From contig OZ234501.1 of assembly GCA_965153455.1 (NCBI GenBank), positions 9,672,001 through 9,736,000 on the forward strand: DNA of 64,000 bases, written 5' to 3'. A program made the position numbers and the translations under genes. The notes below the pieces were generated by a model. The model searched no databases. It was not told where the DNA came from and was given only the letters and a program-made list of their open reading frames with translations. The stretch comes from Sphagnum compactum. Lineage: Eukaryota > Bryophyta > Sphagnopsida > Sphagnales. Of the stretch, positions 44,771-57,570 are shown in pieces; within the stretch, counting starts at the first letter, position 1, and the number at the start of each line of letters is the position of its first letter.

Positions 44771-47700
44771 AACTTATGTTATCCCATTTAGTTATGAGTT
44801 CCTTAATCAAGAAAAAAAATTCAATCTTTTGCAAAAGTAAATGAATGATTTTTTGCATGTTTGTGCTAACAAAATCTAAGACAACAAAGGTTTAAAAAGT
44901 TTCCCTCTCAAGCTTCAATTATGATAATTTTATTCAAACAATGAACTTCCATGGCATTTCAAAAGATGCAAATGTAATCAATATTTAATCAAGGAGCCAA
45001 ATTGGTTTTCTCCCCATACAATGTTGTTCCCATTCTCATTTATGATCCATTGTAAACCTAAATGACATGGAAAATGGATATGTTCTTAGTGTGAACACAT
45101 AAAATTTTAGGTTTTAAAACTTTGTGTCATTTTCTACTTTGTGCATAATGATAGTGGAAAGTTGATTATCATTATCTATTTATTTATATTAAACATCACC
45201 ATAAGAGCTTGAAGAGAACATGTGAAGAGGATAGTTGTTTGTTGTTTGTGTGTAATGCAAAACTTATCTTATTTGGAAAATAGATGGTTGAGGATGAAAC
45301 ACATTTATGAAGTTTTTGTAAGTGGAATTTGGAAAGGTTATAATAGGGGATAAAGAGGGACACCAAGATGGTGTTAAGGATCAGAGCTAAGTTATTAGCC
45401 CATGAGTTTGTAAAATTAACAATTTGATTATGTTGTTATCACATGCATGAAACAACAAGATTTCCAAACCACATGAATAGAAGCAGGCCTAGTTTTAAAT
45501 CCAAATCATGGAATAAGAAAACCAAAAGCAAAAACACAATGTGCATGCATGATGTGAATGCAAAAGGATTTTATTACAAAAACATGACAAGAAGAAAACA
45601 AGATCATGACAAAGATACATACCCAAAACTAATATTAAACAAAGTGAAGATAATGCATAATTGTACCTTAATTTATACCCATTAGACATCTAGCTCAAGG
45701 AAGTTTATCAAGGAAGTTTTTCAACTTCCAACTTACATGTGGCCAATGTTCATCCATGTGCACCCATGTGTACCCATGTGTGGCCCGTGTCCACCCATGT
45801 GTGAATTATGAGTGAACTAAGATTTAACTAAAAATGAATTAAGACTCAATTAAAAATGAACTAAAAGTTAATTAAAAAATAATTGAAAGTAAACTAAGAG
45901 TTAACTAAGATTTAATGAAATATTAATTGGAAATGAACTAAAACTTAATTAAAAGTTAATTGAGGATGAATTGAAATTAAATTAAGAGTTAGGTACAAGT
46001 TCATTACAAGTTATGGATGAATATTCATATGAATAACTCTATGGCATTAGCATCTGTGATAATTGATTATGATGGTAGTTGTTGTGTTTTTTTTCGCTGC
46101 ACTAGTAGTTATTTAAAGCAATGTAATATGTACTTTTGAGATTATACTAGGGGTTAATGCCAAGAATTGATGAGAACATAAGGTGGTTTGAACTATAGTA
46201 AGTTTAACATGTAAGCAAACTTGTATTCATGCATTGGGTTGGGGAGGATTTTAAGGGATGAACCAAGCTTGGGTGATTAGTTTCTTGGAATGGTTAATAT
46301 GAAAAACCCATTAGATGTATCCTCAAGTTGAAGCATCAAATTAGTGCAGTGCAAGATTTTGTCAATTTGCGAAGCTAATTTTACACCTTGGAGTCCACAT
46401 AGAAAAACTTGCCTATGTTTTTTGTAGTGGTTTTTGCATGAATTGAGTATTTTCCATTTGCCTAAGAACCGCCATAACTATGAACCAATAGCTAGATGGG
46501 AAGGGGGATTACTATAGTAGTGATATAGAGAGAATGTGTGTGAATGGATGCATTGTGTTGTACAGGTGGTATTTTAGCAATTCATAGGATTGAAAGAAGA
46601 GTGAGGGATTTGATTTATGGTTAAACCTCCAACAATCGTGAAAAAATAGAACATTCATTGGATAGATTTACAATCGAATGAATTTTTTTGTGTAATAAAT
46701 ATTCCTACAACAATGTTGTGTTATAGTTCTTGTTGAACCTCAATATAAACATAGGATCTGTGTTTTTGTTGTAAAGTTTCCATGGCTTAGGATTCAAATT
46801 TTATAGAAATGGAATTCTTAGTATAGTAAATAAGATTTCAATCAAGCTTTTTTTTAGTTATGTTTTGTGGTCACTTATTTTAGGATACACCATCATTTAT
46901 TGTTGGTAGTTGATTTAGTTGTTTTTCAGCCTTTGATAGCACAATTAAACATTAACATCTAATTGGGCATAATTTTGATGCAACTTATGTCATTTCAATT
47001 TTTCTTTCATTTCTTTTTTATTGTAATGTTTTTTAGCAAAGAAAGTTAGTTGGTTGGATTTAATCTAAATGAAAAAAAAAACTTTGCATCTATTTAAAAT
47101 TTGAAATACAACTTTTGGCTTGAATTTGAAACCAATTTGTTAATGCATAGTATAGATTCAATTTTACTCTTTATGTTGACATTTTGATAATCAAATCATC
47201 AAATTATCCAATGATGTACATGTTTCTTGTCATGTCTCATGATTTCATTTAGACCCACAATTAAGTGGAAAACCATTACCTGATGAATTGCTTGTTTGGT
47301 TCATGCACTTCATTCACACTTTTTCAAAGTTAAAAAACTTAGAAAAGATATTTGTAATGTTATTATTGTGAAGGTTTATGAGATGATTCAAGTCACAGCT
47401 TTTCGAAGGTTTGATATTAGTTTGAGTTGAACAACCATTATCACATGAGGCCATGGTCACTTTAATTATTGTAATACCTTGGCTACTTTTACACATGTTT
47501 GTCAAATAATTAATTTATTTTAAGGATTCCATTCTGAAAAATTCTCAAACATTCCATAAGATATTTTATTTCCTTCATAAAAGAAGAATGTTTGAAAAAA
47601 ATATTTTCTTGAAAAATCTTAACATTTTTGAAAATAATATAATTAGTGTTGAATTGGTGCATGTACTATGGTATAGCCTTGGGCACATGGAAATTCCATT

Positions 47701-49572
47701 AGCTTGTTGTTAATTTGGAATCTAGTAAATGATGGGCCAACCAAAAAAATAAACAACTAAAATATTATAAAAATTTCAAACCTTATCTTGAAAAGAAAAA
47801 AATGAAAGACCTATGATTTTTTTAGATTGGGTGCAAGCTCCAATTCACACCATTTTGTGTAAAACACCCTTAGTTTGGCATTCAAATTAGCATTCAATTT
47901 TCAATTACAATTAGATCTTTAAATCATATGCATGTGACACTCAATTTGTAAATCAAACCAAAAGAAAATTGAAAGTGCACAACCTATTGAAAACACAAAT
48001 GTAGGAAGTCAATTAGAGTGAACCACACGTCAATATTAGTTGCAAGAACTAATTTCTTTGGCCTTATTGGAAACACAAAAAGAACAATGAACTTAAGTGA
48101 AATACTTGTCACTATTACTTGTTAGGACTTAGTTTTTTTGGCCTTCAACACATTGGCAAAAATGATTGCAATTTGCAATCGACTTTGTAACATTTGTGAA
48201 GTGATTCTATTAATCATCACCATCTTGAGTTTTTTAATTTTTTTCACATCAATAATTTTTTTGTGATATTATAACAATAACACTTCAAATGACGTTCATT
48301 TTCTTCTTTTTGTTAAATTGACCTTGGATACAAAGAAACTTGAATGCCCTTATTTTTCGTCTCCAAACTAAAAGTTAAAAGTACAACCCCATGTCCAAAT
48401 ACAAGAAATTAATTCACATGGGATGTAAAAATTTCATAAATTTCAAGAATACTATCATCTTCATAAAACAATTCAAAACTTGAATTTGTCTATGAGTAAT
48501 TGGGATTCCCTAATCAACATTTGGCGCACTCCATTTATTTTAATATTACTAACAAACAAATAACCAAATCTTTCATACCAAGGCCAACATGAAGGTGGGA
48601 CACTTATGACATTTGTCTTCTTAGCATTGTACTTCCTCTTCAATCTGTTGAATTTGTCTGTGCAATGGCCCTAAATACATTGCACACTAGTTGGAAAATG
48701 GCTCTTCAAAAATGGAAAAAAGAATCCCAATTTTGCTTCTTCATTGCCTTCTTGCTAGACTCTTAACATCTCTCATGAAATTTATCAAGCAAAATATTAC
48801 ATTGTTTCGAAATCTTCATTTGAACCTTTCTTACGTTCCAGCCTCATCTTTGTCATGCACACTAACAAGTCCACAATTTGCATAAAAAATGATCTATAAA
48901 AAACTAGGCTCTTCATCTAGTCCAAACACCTTCAAATCCCTCCATGGCTACAATGAAAGAAGCTTGCTGTAGACCTAAACTTGTTCTTTTTTGCAATTAA
49001 GGAATATTGAGAGAAGAAGATGATATGTTATGTAAATTTGTTGGTTATGCTCTAAATCATGATGATGGTAAGTGTTTCTTATTATTTGTGGTAAGTGTAG
49101 CAAACTAAGTGAATGAGGAAGCTCATGGGCTAACCCGGGATTTGCTTTGGCATGAGTGGCCCTGGACATTGTCAATAGAGTCTTTGGTGTAGGTTTTACC
49201 TGACTAACAAAGGCTCACACTAGCCTGAGAAAATGCTCATGTACCTAGGGCTAATGTTCACAAACTTAGACCAAAAAATAAAAGCAACTTCCTTGACATG
49301 TTGCTCACACATGAAATTCATTTGCTAGTGAGAGGAGCCTCTAGAGTATTGCCAATGGCTGCAATGCTGGAATATAATGGCTTCTACATGATATTTGCAA
49401 TGAAGTTGAGCCTTTTAATACCTAGTGTGAAAATGATTTTAGACCTTTAAATATGCACGGAATACAATAATGAGAAAAGAGTCAGTAAAAAAAATGGCTT
49501 CTGTAGAAGGGTCGACCATAATGATTGGTCTAAGTGGTAGCATTTCAATAGTTTTTATTTAAAAACTTTAGG
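44771..49572. other. AT-rich gene-free stretch
   Basis: No coding or RNA gene is supported in nearly 5 kb. A few CATGTGTACCCATGTG units lie at 45,735-45,800, and a minisatellite follows. Confidence 0.5.
45805..45995. repeat. AACTAAAAGTTAATT minisatellite
   Basis: Units of roughly 20 bp such as ATGAACTAAAAGTTAATTAA repeat about nine times with variation. Confidence 0.65.
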
Positions 49573-49924
49573 CCCGCTTTACACTAGGAGTCAGGGCTGA
49601 AAAACCTTGGGGCCAACTTTGAGCATTTTTGACTTGTTGATTGGCCCCATAGATATTACGTTGACGTTAGGCTATTAATAAATGTTGGAACATTGTCTTC
49701 GAGGGTTGCAAAATGGCTTCCCAAATTGGATACTATCCTTTTTTCAGCCTTGGGGCCAATACAATGCCATAAAGTTCAGCATTTATTCGTAATTTGGGCC
49801 AGATTGAAAAGATTTTTAAAATGTCAGCCTTGACTCTTAGTGTAAAGCCGATGGGGCTGATTTCAACTTTTGCACCAATAGGAATGCTTGATTTGAGTTG
49901 AACATTGGTCTTGTGTAAAGTGGG
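49573..49924. mobile_element. MITE with 7-bp target duplication
   Basis: The left end CCCGCTTTACAC and right end GTGTAAAGTGGG are inverted repeats with one mismatch. Both sides are flanked by CTTTAGG (49,566-49,572 and 49,925-49,931). A second, internal inverted pair (GCTTTACACTAGGAGTCAGG against GACTCTTAGTGTAAAGC) shows that the terminal motif is repeated inside. No coding capacity. An 8-bp duplication with one mismatch would also fit and would suggest hAT. Confidence 0.7.
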
Positions 49925-50089
49925 CTTTAGGTTATATTGTCCAATTTTTCATTCAAGTTTATGAGTGAGGACGGGGAAATAATTTAACTGTCTTTGTTAG
50001 ATGTGGAAAACACACTTTTAGAGTCCCAGGTAGGGGGGCGAAATGCAGATGGTCTAAAATGAGTCCTACCTACGACCAAGGTAGGTAGG

Positions 50090-50099
50090 TATATATAAG
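50090..50099 (+). promoter_or_regulatory. Candidate TATA box of the zinc-finger gene
   Basis: TATATATAAG lies about 300 bp before a candidate splice donor at 50,392 (GAGGTACG). A plausible 5' UTR exon therefore starts near 50,125 and ends at 50,391, with an acceptor at 50,691 (TTTGTTTGCAGG). Confidence 0.4.
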
Positions 50100-50831
50100 A
50101 CATATTATTAGTAATGTTAAGCGTTTTGAGGGTTGGTATTTTGGAGGGTTTTAGGGTTTAAGAAGCCTGGTGTGAAAGAAAATTCTTTAAGGGTTTTTCC
50201 TCCAGGCTTTTCTTCTTCTTGTCTTCTGTAGGATAGATTTTATGGTGCAATTTCTGCACATCTTTGTGTTACTTATGTTTTCGTGTTTAGTTGGTCTCCC
50301 ATGTCTGTGTAGTTCGTGAAAGAAAAGCAAGTGAGTAGGATATGCCGTGCCTCCAAGGACCTACCTCCAAGAGCTTCTCTAGTAAACAGAGGTACGAATA
50401 CTTGCAAGTTGGGGGTTTTGGATCCCCCTCGGCTAGGTTTTTGTTTCTTTTGTGTTGTTTGTTGGGATTGATGGGGAGTTAGACTTGTCTGATTTTCCCA
50501 TGCAGATCATGTTGTGTTGCTCTTTGTTTATTCCATTTTTAAGCTTAAAACTCTTCGTTTTGGGAAGAGAAAACGCATTTTGGTGTTTTGATTTCAAGTG
50601 TTGGACGTCTTCTTTTCTGGGTGGAAGTTGGTTGATCCTTGAGAGATTGTTTTTGTGGATGATGGTCTTGGGTTGTGTGTTTTGTTTGCAGGAAGCTAAT
50701 ATAGGAGGTGGTCTTAAGTCTTGACCATGGCAATCAGGGTTGTGACGGTGGATTGAAAATTTGCTGTACTGAAGCAATGGCGTGGACTATGTAGTGCTGG
50801 CACAAGTGTGTTTGTTGAGGTTGCAGTTGCT

Positions 50832-52960
50832 ATGATCAAGTCAGGGGCGATGACGTTTTCCTTTAGAAAACCCACAGCGACATACCTCCGACTTGCGCAT
50901 GCCGTAAGAACCTTGTTTTTCTTTTCACCCACATTACCCTTTTTTTGTCTTTTTGATATGAGGGTTTTTTCTGGTTTGAGGAATCATTCATTTATTGCAG
51001 TTTGGGTTTGGACAGCTTGACCCGCTTTGTCCCATTTAGAGAAATTGAGCCATGTGCTTGGTATGCAGTGTGGCAATGCCCGACGACCAAGGGCCTTTAT
51101 CAGCAGTGGCTGTGGAATAGATGATTCTTCGTTAGTTTATGGGCAACCTGCAGTGCCTGTGGTGATGGCTGACCAACACATTGCAAGTACTGTTGTGGAA
51201 GCCACAGTCTCTGCTTGTAAGTCCTCTCAATGCGGGCTGGGGTCTGGCTTCACTGGGGCTACATCTTGGAGGCAGGAGCTTGGACCCTTCTTTGTAGGGT
51301 TTGCAAACTGGCAGGGCCTGGCTGTGGAAAACATGGACTGGGGTCCATCTAATGTCTCCACTGGTGTCAAAGCAGAAGGGAAGAAGGTGGTGGAGAAGGA
51401 TGCCTCTCTTTCTGTAAGCATGAATCAGTCCAGTCAGGAAATCCTGGAGTTGATTGCATCAAAGGAATGTGAATTGGCAGCCCTCAGAGCTGCGCTGAAA
51501 GCAAAGGAGGCAGATAACAGTGGGGTCACACACAGTCACTTTACAACAAGTACATTGACATTGGCACCAGCCAGTTTCACTCCACAGCCTGGTCAAGAGA
51601 AAACACTCAGGGATGATCCTATAGACATTCCCTCCAAGCCACCAGCCACACCCACAGTATCACGTGCTGATGCCACTTTGCAAACTAGTCAAGAGACCAC
51701 ACTGAGGCCTCTTCCACTTATTAGTCAGAGACCAGACAGGATTCGTGTGGACCGGCTGGCCAGTGAGAAGTACCAGATGGCACCCTTGCACTCTCCTGGG
51801 TCCTTTCGCCCAGGCTCTTTCTATGACAAGTTGCAGAAGATGAATAAGCTTGTGGTCAATGAAGAGATTTCTGGCATTGCAGTGGAGTTGAATGCAGATG
51901 TTCAGGAAGATGGTGAAGAAAAGCCAGTTCAGCCAAAACGCATCCATCCTCCCCCAAAGATCATCCCTCCAGTGGAAAGCAAGCCTTTCAAGAGTCTTGC
52001 AGATAGCCTTTATGAGGAACGGTTTGGTCACCCAGCACCACCAAGTCTTCAGAGGAGCTACCCTCTTGATTCCTTTCATGACAGGGCTCAGAAGGAGAAG
52101 CAGAGAAGGGAAGCTGAGGCCAAGCGAAGATGGGCTGCTCAGACAGTATCACAGGCATCTGGATTCCGGGATACGGGTGTGTTAGGTTCAAAAAGTTCCA
52201 CTGCAAGTGATTTGCCAGGAACTAGGTTAGGGACAACAGATGAGGAGGATCCACTTCTACGGATTCAGAGGATGCCTACAATGCCCCCCCGAAGGATCCC
52301 CAAGATTCCCTATGCACCAAGCGTTGAGCATCGGAGGAGGAACAATAGGCCATCCCCTTATACTAATCAATCCCCTTACAATCAACAGGAATTGATGATG
52401 CCTGGGGATTGGAAGTGTGAACGGTTAGGGACCTTTTCTGAAACTATGTCTTCCTTCCTTGCATTGATGCTGTTGTGTTTTCTTGGTTAGGGTGTAAGAG
52501 TGTGGGGTCCTGATTGTCTTTGGTCATTGGACTGGTTTCAAATAGTAGGGCTGTTGTTTGAGCATATGACAGGATTTCCACAGGTTTCCACATTTTGACT
52601 TAGTATCTGTTTTTAGCAGAACCTAGTACCAACTTCACCATGGGATTAGGGAAATTCCTGTAGCCCTAAACCACAATTTATCAAATATGCTTGCAGAAAT
52701 TTTCAGTTATTTGAGAAATTGTGGTTATCCTGGTTGTTTATCATGCAGACCTGTGTATTGATAGCTGAGTGAAGAGGCAATGAGTATTGCACACCTGAAA
52801 TGGAGATGTAAAATCTTGGATTTGAATGGATGGCAGGTGCAATACAAACAATTTTTCAAGGAACACTCACTGCTACAGGTGCCAGACAGGCAGGTCACGA
52901 GAAGCTGGGAGTGGCACCCAATTGGATAGGCCATCATCATTCAGACCAGGGGAACAGTGA
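50832..52960 (+). CDS. RanBP2-type zinc-finger protein, three coding exons
   Basis: Coding exons 50,832-50,903, 51,069-52,423 and 52,837-52,960 join in phase (516 aa). The diagnostic feature spans the last splice: W472-K-C474-x2-C477-x3-N481-x6-C488-x2-C491, an exact RanBP2-type finger, with C474 in exon 2 and C477 onward in exon 3. Such fingers bind single-stranded RNA or protein partners. The rest is low in known domains: a Pro-rich middle, a short helical part (EILELIASKECELAALRAAL) and a basic EKQRREAEAKRRW stretch. The N-terminal MIKSGAMTFSFRKPTATYLR is rich in Ser, Thr, Arg and lacks acids, so organelle targeting is possible. An upstream ATG at 50,727 in good context is in the same frame but separated by a TGA (50,754-50,756). 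Without the last splice the frame would end at 52,490 and lose the finger. Confidence 0.75.
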
Positions 52961-54200
52961 AGAGCTAGTGGAGGTGGCAACAAGGGAGGTATGATTTCTA
53001 GGTTAATGTTAACGAACTCAACACCCATTGCAATGTGTCTAGGTCATCGTGCCTGGACACCATCAGAGTTTTAGAAAGTGCAGGATCTATATGTTCTTCA
53101 CTTGTCAGAAGTAATCTTGCATTGACCTTGCACAGCAGCTATATTTGCCCCCATTCTTTGACAATTGTGTGCACAGCAACAAAAAACCTAGTGATACCTT
53201 TGTGGAAAAAAGGCTGGCTTGTGAGCGTTTTTATTTTTGAGGTTTAGGTTTTTAGTCAGCTCAATCTTCTAGTGGTTATGCCTGAATGAAATGCTGTAAA
53301 CTGGAAAGTTGTAGCTCTTCCCCTAAGCTTTTAGGGATTTTGAAAATCCAAGGCAACCCCAGGGAGCAACTGAAAGCTATTTTTGTTAGCTCAGCCTGAC
53401 ATTGGAAATCTTGTTCAAGAAAGATGCATACGACTGGACAAGATGGCTTATGTTTCTCTTTTATACCAAGTGCAAAAATTTGCACATACCTTAATCTGAA
53501 AAACTCAAAATCAATGGTGGATTCCCTTTAAACTTGGTTTTAGGGTAGCATTCCATCATGGAAAACCACACCCCAACATTCCACCATTGGATGGAAGCCC
53601 CCAACGACGATGTGGAGAACCGCATCCAATCAAGGAAAGGTTCCATCTTGGGTGGGCTAGCCATGAATTATCTTTGAATAACTGGCACAATTTTATACTA
53701 GCTATGTTTAAGGTGAAAATATGAAGCCTTTATTTACAGATATTCTTTGTAAATCACAAAGGATGAGACTTGGTGTTATGTTTGGGATGACTTTGATGCA
53801 TTTATTAAGAGAATTGTCACTAGGGGAACTTTGAAGTTTTTTCATTCATTATTCCACTCTTCACTTGATATTGCTAATTTTGCTTGGACTCATAGTGACA
53901 TCTGATGAATTGAAGTGTGAATATTTCAAAAGGACCCAAAGCCTGCTGACTACAAATCTGCCCGAATTAACACAAATCAACCTTCTAAAATCACTACCCC
54001 ACCAATTTTTTTTTCTTTTCAAATTTGTGAGGAAGGTGGGCTGGCCATACACTAGAGGATTTGGCTGCTTAGTCAAATTTGGCTACACCGTAGAGAGCAA
54101 TGTAGAAAGGGTTATGAATCATGCTATATTCTGGTGACATGCTACAACCTATTGTTTAAATATGGTGACTTCAAAAAAGGCTTCCTCACATATGTGGCGA
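52961..54200. other. Downstream intergenic DNA
   Basis: The first part is probably 3' UTR of the zinc-finger gene. No further coding sequence is supported. Confidence 0.45.
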
Positions 54201-54936
54201 TAGGGTAAAAACGACCCATCACCGATCGTTGGCCGGTGGGCGAACACGTAGGCCGTTGAAACAAATCCCTGTGGGTGCGGGTCGCCCAGCCCATAACCAG
54301 TCCAACAATCCCCTTATATCCGATCGCCCGATTTAAAAAGGGAGCGGACAGTTTTCTGAATAGTGGCATACAGGGTGGGAGGATTTGTGATGGGTCATTT
54401 ATTTCACAATGTTCGGTTATGAGAAATCATATGTTCCCAAAATTCTCCGACTGTCTTGGATAATAAGTGAGTGTTTGGCTATAAATGGCAATTGGTAGAA
54501 TATATGAAAGAGTCTGGACAGTTATGGCTCCTTCATGAATGGGGTGGGCCTAGGGGTGTAAAACTAGGAAAAAAAGTGATAATGGGTGGGGCCACCCTTG
54601 TTTGGTCAATGTTAAGTTTACAAGTTTAATTTTGTTTGGTGATAGGAAAAATAATGTTCACAAATCAGGTTTGGCGTGTTCAGTAATAGGGTGCACATTG
54701 GATGCACATGTGAGAAAACATGTTTGGAAGCAAGCCAATTTTTGTTTTGGACCCCTCTTGTTTTGGGCGCCCATACCTCACTCAGTTTTTAACAGAATGC
54801 AGTTGTGTAAATGGCTATAGAGGAATAGGTGGAGGGCTACCTAATGTCTTTGGAGCTCAAAAGCCAAAAGTGACAAGAGAACAGATACTAATCTCTTCCA
54901 GCCCTTAAGTGCTCGCCCACCGGCCTATCTACCTTA
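54201..54936. mobile_element. Inverted-repeat element, copy 1 of the GTGCTCGCCCACCGG family
   Basis: The left end TAGGGTAAAAACGACCC is followed by TTGGCCGGTGGGCGAACAC. The right end GTGCTCGCCCACCGGCC is followed by TATCTACCTTA. These are long imperfect inverted repeats of about 45 bp. The interior has no transposase. No clear target duplication was found. Confidence 0.6.
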
Positions 54937-55091
54937 GTGGGTCATTTTTTTCCAAAAGAAGCCTTTGTACTTGTAGCAAAAGACCCTATTTTTGTGAAAG
55001 GTTTGCTAAATTTTGCCAAAAACAAATAATCAGTATACCTCACATTTCACAGCGCTTTATTTCACTGAGCACTCCATTTCTATATTGGTAC

Positions 55092-55697
55092 TAGGGTAGA
55101 ACTGCCTATCACTAATCACTACCTTATCACCGAACATTTCTTTAAATCTTTCATCATCTGTGTTTCATTTTGAGTGATTTAAAATGTTATGGGAGCACTG
55201 CCTCAAGATTTAGAAATCATCTTTGAAGCTTTCCAACTTACAAAATGCATTTTTTTTTCCCTCTTTGGACCCCTCTTACTTTCAAAGCTTCTAACTTTCT
55301 CATGTCTTGTTCATTTTAAGTGATTTAAAGTGTTATAGGAGCTCCACCTTCAGTTTTGCAAACCATCTTTGAACTTTAACAACAACAGAGCAATATACAA
55401 AGAATTTTTGGGTGTTCAAGAATAGGCTTTGTGGCATTCAATGGTTTGTTTTTTAAATTCTTGACCCCCTTTACTTAAGGGGGGCTATAACTTTCTCAAT
55501 TTTAATATGTTTTTGACAAGTTTTAGTGTGCTAGATACACCAATAGCTTTCTCAATTCTAATTTTTTTTTGACGAGTTTTAATGCATCAATAAGAGGGGT
55601 TCAAATTTTGTTTGGACACCAAAAACAATAGAGCTGTCCCTTTGGATTTGGCTTGCTTTGAAACCTTAAGTGTTCGTTCACTGACCATTCTACCCTA
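55092..55697. mobile_element. Inverted-repeat element, copy 2 of the same family
   Basis: The left end TAGGGTAGAACTGCC is mirrored by the right end TTCTACCCTA, and the right arm reads AAGTGTTCGTTCACTGACC. The interior repeats GTGATTTAAAATGTTATGGG and its variant GTGATTTAAAGTGTTATAGG about 150 bp apart. Other short frames are not genes. Confidence 0.6.
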
Positions 55698-57219
55698 ATG
55701 TTTTTCTTCCAAGTTTTTATTTTCATGTCAACGATGAGCATGCCAAGAAGGATTTAGCATCAAATAATGACCAATTTATAGGACCTATCCTAAATAAATT
55801 TGTTCCATATTCTGATACTTATTACAATCAAGAATAAAAACATGAAGAACCTTCCTCAAAATTATTCTTTTTTTTCAATTGTTTTAAAAATCAATATGAA
55901 TCTTGTGGAAAAAAAAAATCAATTTGTTTTGCATTAGTGTGAAATTTTGCAAATTTAGCATGCTACTTGATACATAAACAAACATAACATTTGGTATATA
56001 ATAGAGTTGCCCTTAAAGTTGTACCCATCCCAACCCTCTTTTGGTACCCTTTTCATTTTGTCAACCTCTCTTTGTTTTTATCCAAAAATTTTAAATAATT
56101 TGATCAAACAACAAAATTTAGCAATATTAATATTTACTAGCGTTTGCATTTTATGCAACTATGTTCTTTCGCTATGTATCTCAAAATGAACTATATATAG
56201 AATCAAACTTTCTTTAACATTTGTGAAGATGTATAAACAATTTAATTTGAATTGTGACACCTAATTCAAATTAATTATGTAATTTAATGCTTATCTAACC
56301 ATTTCAACTTGTTTTGGACCTCTAATGAGCAATTTCATCTTTCGTTTGGAATATTTTATGAATAATTTTAATATCAATAATTTTTAATGAGTTTCGTAAC
56401 ATCATAGACAATCTCAAAAGTAGCTAACATTACTTGATGACAACTACACAAATTATAGATTTTGTTAGGCATCTTTTTATTTTTTTGTAGAATTTATAAT
56501 TTTTTTTCAAAAAATGGTGAAAAAAACTTCATTAATAGAATTTCTTTGTGTCTTCCTCACTGTTTTGAGAAACAAATATTGAAAGCTGAAAATTTGCCAC
56601 TAAAAAAAACCATTGTATAATTTATAATGGTGTAGCCTGTGCCATTGGTCCAAGTGTGAACACATTGAGGGTTCAACTGATTTTTCCTTCCAAACTTTAT
56701 TTTTGCAATTTGTTTAAATTTTCAGCAACAAAATCCACTAAAAAATCAATATCTTCCACACCTTAGCTTTGAAAATTTTGAAATAAATTCTATGAAATCT
56801 GACTTGCTGGGGGCTTTCCAAGAACTTCGCCAAATTCCTACACAGTTTTCAGTTTTGATTTTATTTAATTTTCATGGAGAAAATGGTTCAATAATTAGTA
56901 GCTTCCGCACCATAGCTCAAAACAGTCTAAAACCAAGTCAGTGCACCCCCACTCATTGAGAACTTTCCTCAGATACCAAGAGCAAGAGCACGACATGAAG
57001 AGCCATGGTTTGGGAGTTTGTAAAGGTCCTATAGAGCACTAAACCTTAATGTGTCCTGGTAGTGCAAAGTTGAAGAAAATGCATTCTGCTTGGTGGAATG
57101 CCATGTTACGCAAGCCATGGGAATTTCTTTTACCCAGGAATGAAACTTTTGGGAAATTCCACTTTTGAACTGCTCAAAAAATGTGTTGGAAACCTAAAAG
57201 TTTTTTTACACCTTACTGG
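55698..57219. other. AT-rich intergenic DNA
   Basis: No supported gene. A segment near 56,900-57,180 is less AT-rich but has no consistent frame. Confidence 0.45.
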
Positions 57220-57559
57220 GCCACAGTGAACCATCAAGGATGGATGATATGTGATCAGGAAACAGTTTTCTGTTGGGTTCCCGTTCCCTAGCTAATCATG
57301 GTGGTTAGCTCAGTTGCTTTATTTACTACCTACCGACCAGGTAAGTAGTAAACAATAGCCCCTACCTACTATGTTTAAACTATCTACATACCTATTAGTT
57401 CCCTATTTTGTTATCGATCTGTCTATATGTTAGACCTACTTCTTCCAGAATGGGTTACCAGGATGAAAGTGGGTAGTAACAAAGTTGAGGATCATCCACG
57501 ACTGAGTCATAACAGGCATCCAGTGGATGGTGCACTGGTTGGTGCTGGTTCACTGTGGC
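57220..57559. mobile_element. Mutator-like MITE, copy 2
   Basis: Perfect 14-bp terminal inverted repeats GCCACAGTGAACCA and TGGTTCACTGTGGC are flanked by perfect 11-bp duplications CACCTTACTGG (57,209-57,219 and 57,560-57,570). The 340-bp element is related in inverted orientation to 2,267-2,645. No coding capacity. Confidence 0.85.
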
Positions 57560-57570
57560 CACCTTACTGG

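Noticed and set aside
51660-52206. Minus-strand frames of up to 139 codons opposite the zinc-finger exon
   Set aside because: They mirror the coding strand and have no motifs of their own.
54363-54385. Resemblance of TGGCATACAGGG to the reverse complement of a plant miR160
   Set aside because: Only about 12 bases match, and no hairpin precursor is present.
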